Source of the DNA: Verrucomicrobiia bacterium
Lineage (GTDB): Bacteria > Verrucomicrobiota > Verrucomicrobiia > Limisphaerales > UBA1319
Assembly: GCA_017880715.1 (NCBI GenBank)
Contig: JADGRT010000006.1
Location: 1 to 22,649 of the forward strand
Direction of reading: 5' to 3'
Length of the DNA: 22,649 nt
Shown here: one piece after another, positions 1-5,690 of the stretch
How positions within the stretch are numbered: the stretch's first letter is position 1
How the letters are laid out: every line of letters begins with the position of its first letter
The notes under the pieces: model-generated
Database searches by the model: none
The model's input: only the letters and a program-made list of their open reading frames with translations
Told to the model about the DNA's origin: nothing
Translations under genes and position numbers: made by a program

Positions 1-2
1 AA

Positions 3-539
3 CAACAATGGCTGGTCTTCTGGTCATCGACCATCCCGGGAAAATTTCCGGAAACCGAGGCCACCGGCGATAATGGCTACAACCACCGCGCCTATTACGT
101 CACCACGAAGGATTTCAAAACGTTCAGCGACTCCAAACTGCTTTACAATCCGGGCTTTAACATGATCGACGCCACGCTGCTTTCGGCTGGCGATAAATAC
201 TATCTCATCTTCAAAGACGAACGCAAAAACCCGGTGCAGAAAAACCTGCGCTACGCGGTCGCTGATCAGGCAGAAGGTCCGTTCGGTGCGCCGTCGGAAC
301 CGTTCACCGGCGATTGGGTGGAAGGGCCATCGGCGATTAAAATCAAAAACGAATACCTCGTCTATTTCGACCACTACACCCAGCCGCACTACTACGGCGC
401 CGTGCGCTCGAAAGATCTCAAGACCTGGGAAGACTGCTCGAAGGAAATGCAATTCCCGCCCGGGCATCGACACGGCACGGTTTTGCGGATTCCACCAGAC
501 ACCGCCAAGGCATTGACCGGATGGTCGTCGGGTAAATGA
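3..539 (+). CDS. GH43-like glycoside hydrolase, 3' part (5' end outside window)
   Basis: An open frame enters from the left edge and stops at TGA 537-539, giving 178 residues of the C-terminal part of a five-bladed beta-propeller enzyme. The repeated blade pattern (YYVTTKDFKTFSD, KYYLIFKDER, EYLVYFDHY, YGAVRSKDLKTWED) is typical of GH43/GH32-type arabinosidases and xylosidases. The Asp of the NMIDATLL stretch and the Glu of WVEGPSAIK sit where GH43 enzymes carry the pKa-modulating Asp and the general acid Glu. A His in GHRHGTVL near the end also fits. The catalytic base Asp should lie upstream of the window. The likely role is hydrolysis of plant or algal polysaccharide side chains, probably outside the cytoplasm, but substrate and signal peptide cannot be judged. 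No terminator was seen after the stop. Confidence 0.75.
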   Translation, partial: QQWLVFWSSTIPGKFPETEATGDNGYNHRAYYVTTKDFKTFSDSKLLYNPGFNMIDATLLSAGDKYYLIFKDERKNPVQKNLRYAVADQAEGPFGAPSEPFTGDWVEGPSAIKIKNEYLVYFDHYTQPHYYGAVRSKDLKTWEDCSKEMQFPPGHRHGTVLRIPPDTAKALTGWSSGK

Positions 540-564
540 TCATGATAAAACCCGTTAAAAACAT

Positions 565-610
565 TTGACGCCGCAAAGCTATGAAGCGAATATACGACAT
601 AATAAGTCGT
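565..610 (+). promoter_or_regulatory. Weak promoter candidate and palindrome upstream of cysK
   Basis: TTGACG at 565-570 followed 17 bases later by GAATAT (588-593) is a marginal sigma70-like pair with a good -35 and a poor -10. Immediately downstream lies an inverted repeat, ACGAC (594-598) and GTCGT (606-610) with a 7-base AT spacer, and the hexamer TATACG occurs at 591 and 612. The region is AT-rich compared with the genes. A repressor site controlling cysteine synthesis (Rrf2/CymR-like or other) is possible but the sequence does not identify the regulator. Confidence 0.3.
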
Positions 611-666
611 TTATACGTTCTTAAAGCGGCTTGATCGGTAAGGGATCGTATAAGAAAGGCCATATT

Positions 667-1626
667 ATGTCACGCATCTACAACGACATCACCGAAACCA
701 TCGGTAACACGCCCTTGGTCCGGCTCAACCGCACCGCCAAACAGCACGGCGCGCTCGCCGACGTGCTGCTCAAATTGGAGTTCTTCAATCCGCTCTCCAG
801 CGTCAAGGACCGCATTGGTGTGGCGATGATTGACGCCGCGACGCGTGAAGGCAAAATCAAGCCTGGCACCGTGCTGATTGAACCCACCAGCGGCAACACC
901 GGCATTGCCCTGGCCTTTGTCGCCGCGGCGCGCGGACTGCAGTTGATTTTGACCATGCCGGAAACGATGACGATCGAGCGCCGCAAGTTGTTAAAGATCC
1001 TGGGTGCGAAGCTGGTGCTCACCGAAGGGGCCAAAGGAATGAAAGGCGCCATCGCCAAGGCCGAGGAACTGCACGCCAAAATCCCCAATAGCATCATTCC
1101 GCAGCAGTTCACCAATCCGGCCAATCCGGAAATCCATCGCCAGACGACCGCCGAGGAAATCTGGCGCGACACCGACGGGAAAGTCGATTTCGTCGTGTCC
1201 GGGGTGGGCACCGGCGGCACCATCACGGGCATTGCCGAGGTCATCAAGCAGCGCAAACCGAGCTTTAAGGCCATCGCCGTCGAGCCGGCTTCTTCGCCGG
1301 TGCTGTCGGGCGGCCAGCCCGGGCCGCACAAGCTTCAAGGGATTGGAGCCGGATTTATCCCCGCCGTGTTGAACACCAAAATCATCGATGAAATCATCAA
1401 GGTCACCGAGGAGGATTCTGGCTCGGTGTCCAAGGAGGTCAACCGGCTGGATGGCATTCCCGTGGGCATTTCCAGCGGGGCGGCCATCTGGGCGGCGTTG
1501 CAGGTGGCCAAGCGTCCGGAAAACGAGGGCCGGCAAATCGTCGTCATTGTTCCGTCTTCCACCGAGCGGTATTTGTCGTCCTGGCTCTTCGCCGACATCA
1601 ATGTGGAAAGCGACAACGTGGAGTAA
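667..1626 (+). CDS. cysK: Cysteine synthase A (O-acetylserine sulfhydrylase)
   Basis: This 319-residue PLP enzyme makes L-cysteine from O-acetylserine and sulfide in the cytoplasm. The PLP-binding lysine is K47 in SSVKDR. The substrate/phosphate loop is TSGNTG (74-79), the glycine-rich PLP phosphate loop is GTGGTITG, and GISSGAA contains the conserved serine facing the PLP ring nitrogen. Length and the long CysK-type stretch around MPETMTIERRKLLK favour CysK over CysM or cystathionine beta-synthase. An ATG at 631 in the same frame adds 12 residues that are not part of the family. The start at 667 is preceded by AAGAAAGG (652-659) at 7-base spacing and begins the conserved N-terminus. The gene stands alone, without cysE next to it. 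Confidence 0.95.
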   Translation: MSRIYNDITETIGNTPLVRLNRTAKQHGALADVLLKLEFFNPLSSVKDRIGVAMIDAATREGKIKPGTVLIEPTSGNTGIALAFVAAARGLQLILTMPETMTIERRKLLKILGAKLVLTEGAKGMKGAIAKAEELHAKIPNSIIPQQFTNPANPEIHRQTTAEEIWRDTDGKVDFVVSGVGTGGTITGIAEVIKQRKPSFKAIAVEPASSPVLSGGQPGPHKLQGIGAGFIPAVLNTKIIDEIIKVTEEDSGSVSKEVNRLDGIPVGISSGAAIWAALQVAKRPENEGRQIVVIVPSSTERYLSSWLFADINVESDNVE

Positions 1627-1702
1627 TCCATTTCCGCCGATGACGGCCCGCCAGCGATGACCCAGGCGCAGAGAGGCAAAGCCGCAAAGCCGAGTCATCC
1701 AG

Positions 1703-1787
1703 TTTCGGAGGGGCGAGCTCCGGGAGCCCCATAATAATTGGGCGTCGTGTAACTCCGCCCTCCGAATAAATGGGCTCCGCCCTCCGG
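1703..1787. repeat. Cluster of three CGGAGGG-type repeats in inverted arrangement
   Basis: Copy 1 (1703-1730, plus) reads TTTCGGAGGGGCGAGC followed by TCCGGGAGCCCC. Copy 2 (1740-1766) is the same motif on the minus strand with several differences. Copy 3 (1772-1787, minus) is a shortened version. Copies 1 and 2 form an imperfect inverted repeat with a short loop, so the cluster could fold as a hairpin. A fourth copy lies more than 20 kb away at 22344-22370. Short size, intergenic location and several copies in one window indicate a dispersed repeat family. Confidence 0.65.
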
Positions 1788-1830
1788 CCATGGCATCCGG
1801 GCGGATAAGCCTTCGCCGACTCAGGGTTAT

Positions 1831-1974
1831 CTACATTCCTTGATTGTGTTCGATTTTTGTAGCTTCTCTGAAACGCCGTAGCCACGCGTCTATCTTGACT
1901 GAATCCCAATCTTTCTTCGCTTTCTGAAACAATGACAGGTGCCTCCCAATCCCAGGAATGAGATCCTTGATCAC
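1831..1974 (-). CDS. Doubtful small ORF, 47 residues
   Basis: GTG at 1974 opens a frame to TAG (1831-1833). The predicted product is hydrophilic and looks helical, with many Lys, Arg, Trp and Asp (for example KAKKDWDSVKIDAWLRRF), unlike the low-information translations typical of shadow frames. No family is recognised. Its GTG overlaps the TGA of the upstream small frame as GTGA, the arrangement used for translational coupling. Codon use is mixed and AT-tolerant, unlike the GC-rich neighbours, which fits a transferred or decaying remnant. No strong ribosome binding site is visible. It may be a gene fragment or chance. Confidence 0.22.
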   Translation of the reverse strand: MIKDLIPGIGRHLSLFQKAKKDWDSVKIDAWLRRFREATKIEHNQGM

Positions 1975-2111
1975 GTTGGATCCGGCGGTTTGTCAAATTC
2001 CTTCGGATGAAATGCCGTAACGACCTCGCTGGTGGAGAAGCCAAGATCGAGGCGTTTCTGACGCCGAAACCGCGCCCCCCGGCCCAGCTTTCCGCCGTTG
2101 CGAAATAACAC
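1971..2111 (-). CDS. Doubtful small ORF directly after the transglycosylase stop, 46 residues
   Basis: GTG at 2111 follows the TAA of the lytic transglycosylase (2112-2114) with no gap and in the same frame. The frame ends at TGA 1971-1973. The predicted product is basic at the start (GARFRRQKRLDLGF) and ends FDKPPDPT, with codon use similar to the real genes. It could be a tiny coupled gene, the tail of a longer ancestral transglycosylase now cut by a stop codon, or chance. No family is recognised and no independent ribosome binding site can be named. Confidence 0.22.
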   Translation of the reverse strand: MLFRNGGKLGRGARFRRQKRLDLGFSTSEVVTAFHPKEFDKPPDPT

Positions 2112-3047
2112 TTACGCTTTCGGTGGCGGCAATTGGGCGAGGTTGACGCCTTCCCGTCGTTGGAGGGTGGCATCGACTTTCGGCACGTACATCTGGGTTT
2201 CGGCCGGCAGATGCGTCGCAATGCCGTCGAAGCTGCGGGTCTGGTACTTGTCGAGGAGTCGCTGCACGTTGCCTTCACCAGCGTTATAAGCCGCCAGGGC
2301 CAGCGGCCAGTCTTTGAACCGGCCGTGTAAATAATTTAGATACTGCGAAGCGGCGCGGGCGCTTTTCTCCGGGGAATAACGTTCGTCGCGAAGCCACCGT
2401 GAAAGTCCCAGGCTTTGGGCGGTGGCCGGCATCAGTTGGTAAAGTCCGGCGGCGCCTGACGGACTGCGCGCGCGGGCGTCGAACGACGATTCCACCTCGG
2501 CCAACCAGACCAACGCGGTGGGAGCTTTTTGCTCCGCAAAGATGGCTTTAAGTTTGGGCACCAGTTGCGCGGCGCCCTTGGGCATGGGGCGGGAGGCAAG
2601 TTGCCGCCGCCAGAGTTTCCGTTCGACCTGCGGGCTGGGATTCGGGATCGGTTTGGGCGGCTGGCCGGGTGCGGCCTTGGGTGGCGCGTTGGTGGCGCGG
2701 TATTGTTCGGCCACCTCGAAATAGTCCAGACGTGTCTTGAGCCACGTGGCGTAGGGCTGGGTTTCCTCATGCGATTCCAGCAAGGGCAGAACGGTTTGCG
2801 CGGTCGATTTCAAAGCGGCTAAATCAACCACGGATTCCCCGCCGAACCGCGCCTGCAGATCCTGGAAAAGCTGCCGCACCTTTTCCTGATCCAACTCGGG
2901 CAGCAGGTCGAGGATTTGGACGTCGAAGTTTTCCTGCAACAGCTCCTGCCCCGCCTGAAGCATATCCCCAAGGGGGACGGTATCGTCCGCTGGCCGCACG
3001 TTAGCCCCCAGGGCCAGAAAAAGAAGGGCGATGCCGAGGCGTTTCAT
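2112..3047 (-). CDS. Secreted lytic transglycosylase, SLT domain (family 1)
   Basis: The 311-residue product cleaves the MurNAc-GlcNAc bond of peptidoglycan in the periplasm, forming 1,6-anhydro-MurNAc. Residues 1-20 form a signal peptide (MKRLGIALLFLALGA). A helical, Pro-containing linker region follows, and the SLT domain occupies roughly residues 170-300. The catalytic Glu is E186 in EVESSFD. It is followed by SPSGAAGLYQLMP and later by ALAAYNAGEGNV, the standard SLT landmarks. The end of the domain (LPAETQMYVPKV) resembles MltD/Slt70-type enzymes. No LysM domain is present. The gene is divergent from the small gene at 3188, with a 140-bp intergenic region between them. Turnover, septal remodelling or insertion of envelope complexes are possible roles. 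Confidence 0.9.
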   Translation of the reverse strand: MKRLGIALLFLALGANVRPADDTVPLGDMLQAGQELLQENFDVQILDLLPELDQEKVRQLFQDLQARFGGESVVDLAALKSTAQTVLPLLESHEETQPYATWLKTRLDYFEVAEQYRATNAPPKAAPGQPPKPIPNPSPQVERKLWRRQLASRPMPKGAAQLVPKLKAIFAEQKAPTALVWLAEVESSFDARARSPSGAAGLYQLMPATAQSLGLSRWLRDERYSPEKSARAASQYLNYLHGRFKDWPLALAAYNAGEGNVQRLLDKYQTRSFDGIATHLPAETQMYVPKVDATLQRREGVNLAQLPPPKA

Positions 3048-3101
3048 GCGGTAAGATTAGGCTAAAAGGGCAATGGATAGCAATGCAAAGACGCCGAAGG
3101 G

Positions 3102-3132
3102 TTGTTTCCTGCCTCCCTGGTTTCCTTATAGT
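3102..3132 (+). promoter_or_regulatory. Candidate promoter for the small gene at 3188
   Basis: TATAGT (3127-3132) is a 5-of-6 match to a -10 box and TTGTTT (3102-3107) a partial -35, but the 19-base spacer is longer than ideal. It lies about 55 bases before the start codon in the divergent region shared with the transglycosylase gene. Confidence 0.35.
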
Positions 3133-3187
3133 CCGGCCATCCACTTTGTAATTGCGGGCGGGAGTGTGAGGATTAAGGTGGCGGCGA

Positions 3188-3553
3188 ATGGAACAGGAAT
3201 ATGATATGAAAAAGCTCAAAACCGGAGAACTCTACGCCCACCTCAGCCAGTTCCTGCAGGCCAAGGGAATCGAACTGAAGGATGGCAGCTACACCGAGCG
3301 CCTTCAAAAAGGCTGCACCGTGCTCACCGACTCCATCAACTTCGCTCAGGGCAGCCTGAAGAAGGCCAAGACCGGAGTGGATCAGAAGCTGGATCAGATG
3401 CGGCAGGTCATCCACGAAAAAACCGCGCCCAAGACGCCGCCCGGCGCGTCGGCGACTCCCGTTGCCGCGCCAACCCCGCCGAAACCGGCCCCGGCCAACC
3501 CCCGTTCCCCCAAGACCGCGAGCACGGCCAAGCCCAAATCGAAACGGAAATAA
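3188..3553 (+). CDS. Small basic protein with Ala/Pro/Lys-rich (histone H1-like) tail
   Basis: The 121-residue product is of unknown function. Residues about 7-80 look like a compact helical domain (KTGELYAHLSQFLQAKG, then a helical stretch with KKAKTGVDQKLDQMRQVI). The last 40 residues are low-complexity Ala, Pro, Lys, Thr and Ser ending in KPKSKRK, resembling the disordered tails of histone H1-like and HU-like nucleoid proteins. No signal peptide or membrane segment is seen, so it is probably cytoplasmic. ATG 3188 has AAGGTGG (3175-3181) 6 bases upstream. A second in-frame ATG at 3206 is also possible. DNA or RNA binding is only an inference from the tail. A 25-base gap separates the stop from a long inverted repeat. 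Confidence 0.7.
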   Translation: MEQEYDMKKLKTGELYAHLSQFLQAKGIELKDGSYTERLQKGCTVLTDSINFAQGSLKKAKTGVDQKLDQMRQVIHEKTAPKTPPGASATPVAAPTPPKPAPANPRSPKTASTAKPKSKRK

Positions 3554-3578
3554 CCGGGAAGACCGGCAGTCGGCCATG

Positions 3579-3708
3579 CAGGGCCAATTCATGAACCAAA
3601 ACAAGTAGGAGACGAGGTCACGAGGCTCTGATTTTCTGGTTAGGCGGCCTCTTAAGACTTAAAATGAGTCTCGTGACCTCGTCTCCTACCTTTCATGAAT
3701 TTGCCCTG
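3579..3708. repeat. Long interrupted inverted repeat (130 bp)
   Basis: A perfect 20-base arm at 3605-3624 (GTAGGAGACGAGGTCACGAG) is reverse-complemented at 3670-3689. It extends inward to 3628/3666 with a single mismatch that would be a G-U pair in RNA. A second outer arm pair, 3579-3595 and 3692-3708, matches at 16 of 17 positions. The arms are separated by unequal internal spacers (9 and 2 bases), and the central loop is 37 bases. No transposase and no obvious target duplication flank it. It could be a dispersed palindromic repeat unit or MITE-like element, and if transcribed would make a strong hairpin after the small gene. Confidence 0.85.
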
Positions 3709-3745
3709 CCCCTGGACATCCGGCAAATCCAGCTTCCCATCGGCC

Positions 3746-3773
3746 TTGAGATTGTGTATTCTTGTCCTATATT
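3746..3773 (+). promoter_or_regulatory. Sigma70-type promoter for the prepilin-like gene
   Basis: TTGAGA (3746-3751) and TATATT (3768-3773), each 5 of 6 to consensus, are separated by 16 bases. Transcription would start near 3780, giving a leader of about 20 bases before ATG 3799 with GGAG (3788-3791) as ribosome binding site. It is the best promoter match noted in the window and supports 3799 as the start codon. Confidence 0.6.
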
Positions 3774-3798
3774 CCTTCCTAAAGACTGGAGACGCAAA

Positions 3799-4752
3799 AT
3801 GAAAACGAACCTGCTGCGGAGTAAAACCCATCAGTTGGGCCGGGATAGAATTGCGACCGTGAACCATTCGAACGTTGACGGACCAGACCCAGATGCGTCA
3901 TGGGGAGCGAATCATAAGGGTGACGGTTTCACTCTCATCGAGCTGCTGGTGGTCATCGCCATCATCGCCATCCTGGCGGGGATGCTCTTGCCCGCCCTGG
4001 CCAAGGCCAAGACCAAGGCGCAAGGCATTCAGTGCATGAACAATACCCGGCAATTGATGCTGGCTTGGAGATTCTACATCGATGACAACCAGGACCGGCT
4101 TCCTTATGCCTATGTCGCAGATAACCCGAGCAATCCTCTTTATCCCTATGCCTGGGTGCATGGCATCCTCGATTACCAACCCGGAACCACCGCCAACTGG
4201 GATTGGACCAATACCATTGCCCAGGGCAGTATTTGGCGCTATACGAGCCGATCTGCGGCTATTTACAAGTGCCCCGCCGATTTCGTTACCGTCAAACCAA
4301 GCTCCGGCCCCTATCGGGGCGCATCGGTTCGGCGCTGCCGGAGCAACTCAATGAATGCGTGGTGCGGCTTGAATGAGGGCGATATGGCCAACACCTGGTT
4401 TGGGGATAGAACATTCCGGTATTACCTCAAGCTGGGTGACATGACCTATCCCGGCCCCGCCAGGACTTGGGTTCTTGTGGATGAGCACCCGGATAGCATC
4501 AACGACGGTTTCTTTTGCGTCGATATGCGTGGTTACCCGAATCTCGCCCAAGCCGCGCTGCCCGATGTGCCGGCCAGCTACCATAACGGGGCCTGCGGAT
4601 TTGCCTTCGCCGATGGCCACTCGGAGATCAAAAAGTGGACCGACCCCAGGACGATGCCGCCGATTAAAAGAGCGATTTATTCCTCGGTAAACCAGGCAAA
4701 TAACCGGGACGTGATGTGGTTATGGGAACACACCACCAGTAAAATTCAATAG
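3799..4752 (+). CDS. Prepilin-like protein with N-terminal methylation motif and C-terminal H-X9-DG motif
   Basis: The 317-residue product is of the pseudopilin type that is greatly expanded in Verrucomicrobiota and Planctomycetota. The processing site is G43/F44 in GDGFTLIELLVVIAIIAIL, with the conserved Glu at +5 (E48), followed by the hydrophobic helix (44-66). The C-terminal domain carries the H-X9-DG motif, with H262 and D272-G273 in HNGACGFAFADG. Prepilin peptidase would cleave after G43, leaving a membrane-anchored protein with an outward-facing body. The 43-residue leader is long for the class. An in-frame ATG at 3664 lies inside the inverted repeat and upstream of the promoter, so it is rejected in favour of 3799, which has GGAG 7 bases upstream. 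The specific role is unknown. Confidence 0.9.
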   Translation: MKTNLLRSKTHQLGRDRIATVNHSNVDGPDPDASWGANHKGDGFTLIELLVVIAIIAILAGMLLPALAKAKTKAQGIQCMNNTRQLMLAWRFYIDDNQDRLPYAYVADNPSNPLYPYAWVHGILDYQPGTTANWDWTNTIAQGSIWRYTSRSAAIYKCPADFVTVKPSSGPYRGASVRRCRSNSMNAWCGLNEGDMANTWFGDRTFRYYLKLGDMTYPGPARTWVLVDEHPDSINDGFFCVDMRGYPNLAQAALPDVPASYHNGACGFAFADGHSEIKKWTDPRTMPPIKRAIYSSVNQANNRDVMWLWEHTTSKIQ

Positions 4753-5565
4753 CTATTTCTTATTCGCATCCTCGGCTTTGATCACCTCGATCTTGGCGCC
4801 CTTTTTAAGTTCCTCGGCCGAGGGAACCTTGATGATGTCGCTGGTGATGGGTTGATTGGCCAGGGCGGGCGGGGCCGGCGTTTCGATGGCCAGCAACTCC
4901 ACCTCGAAGATCAACGTTGCATTGGGGGCAATCCGGCCCGAACCCATTTCGCCGTAGGCCAGCTCCGCCGGGATGAACAATTGCCATTTGGAGCCAACCT
5001 TCATCAGTTGCAGAGCTGCGGTCCAACCTTTGACCACCCGGTTCACGCCAAAGACGGCCGGCTGTCCGCGTTTGATGGAACTGTCAAATTCCGTGCCGTC
5101 AAGCAACGTGCCGCGATAGTTGACTTTCACCATGTCGGTCGCCTTCGGAATCTCTCCCTTGCCTTCGGTCATGACCTTGTATTGCAGCCCGCTGGGGAGG
5201 GTCACCACGCCCGGCTTGCCTTTGTTTTCCGCCAGAAAAGCGGCGCCCGCGGTTTTGTTTTTCTCGCCTTGAACCTTGCGCTTTTCCTCTTGCTTGGTCC
5301 GGAGTTCTTTCGAGTAGGCCGTAATGATTTCCCGTGCCTCCGATTCGGAAATGAGCGTCGGGTTACCGCTCATCACATCCTTAACCGCCCGGGCGACAAA
5401 TTCCATATCCACGTCAATATCCTGGGCTTTCCAACTGTTTCCCAGGGTCATGCCCATGGTATAGCTCAGCTTTTGCTTCGGATCCGTTAAGACGGTCTGA
5501 TCCGCGGCTGCTGCCTGAAAGGCCACCCAGCCAACCAATGCCAAAGAATAAAATAAGGTTTTCAT
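4753..5565 (-). CDS. Exported FKBP-type peptidyl-prolyl cis-trans isomerase (FkpA/Mip-like)
   Basis: The 270-residue product catalyses proline isomerisation and helps fold exported proteins. Residues 1-21 form a signal peptide (MKTLFYSLALVGWVAFQAAAA). Residues about 30-110 are the helical FKBP_N dimerisation domain, including the long charged helix KELRTKQEEKRKVQGEKNK. The FKBP domain spans about 143-228 with Y150, F160-D161, W181, Y204 and F220 at the usual active-site positions. A 40-residue tail rich in Ala, Pro and Lys follows. A longer in-frame start at 5664 adds 33 residues with no signal character, so 5565 was chosen. Its TAG directly abuts the TAG of the convergent prepilin gene. The gene is divergent from rtcB. 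Confidence 0.92.
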   Translation of the reverse strand: MKTLFYSLALVGWVAFQAAAADQTVLTDPKQKLSYTMGMTLGNSWKAQDIDVDMEFVARAVKDVMSGNPTLISESEAREIITAYSKELRTKQEEKRKVQGEKNKTAGAAFLAENKGKPGVVTLPSGLQYKVMTEGKGEIPKATDMVKVNYRGTLLDGTEFDSSIKRGQPAVFGVNRVVKGWTAALQLMKVGSKWQLFIPAELAYGEMGSGRIAPNATLIFEVELLAIETPAPPALANQPITSDIIKVPSAEELKKGAKIEVIKAEDANKK

Positions 5566-5690
5566 ATTCGTTTCGGCCCTATCCTTCCCCGAAACCCCGC
5601 CGCTTTTCAATGGAATAATGCAGGGCGGGCCAGGCGCCATTTGCGGACTCGCCCTCCCGGGCAATTGGGGTTACATATCTTTCAGGCGTT

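Larger units (their letters stand above)
1627..2111. other. 484-bp region between cysK and the transglycosylase gene
   Basis: This stretch holds no gene of recognisable family. The left third contains clustered copies of a CGGAGGG-type repeat. The middle and right parts (about 1800-2000) have visibly lower GC than the flanking genes and carry two short minus-strand frames listed separately. No terminator with a clear T-run was found after cysK. One long minus-strand frame crosses the whole region, but it runs on antiparallel into cysK and overlaps the transglycosylase in another phase, so it is not accepted. Confidence 0.6.

Noticed and set aside
540..666. Riboswitch or T-box leader for cysK
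   Set aside because: The upstream region is short, and no SAM, T-box or other known conserved leader motif or terminator/antiterminator pair could be recognised.
991..1791. Long minus-strand open frame over cysK
   Set aside because: It is antiparallel to a clear CysK gene. The translation is low-information (His/Gly/Arg/Asp-rich) and is a by-product of GC-rich codon bias.
3664..3798. N-terminal extension of the prepilin-like gene
   Set aside because: The upstream ATG lies in the inverted repeat and upstream of the likely promoter. The downstream ATG has a proper ribosome binding site.
5566..5664. N-terminal extension of the FKBP gene
   Set aside because: It would place 33 Pro/Gly-rich residues in front of an obvious signal peptide.
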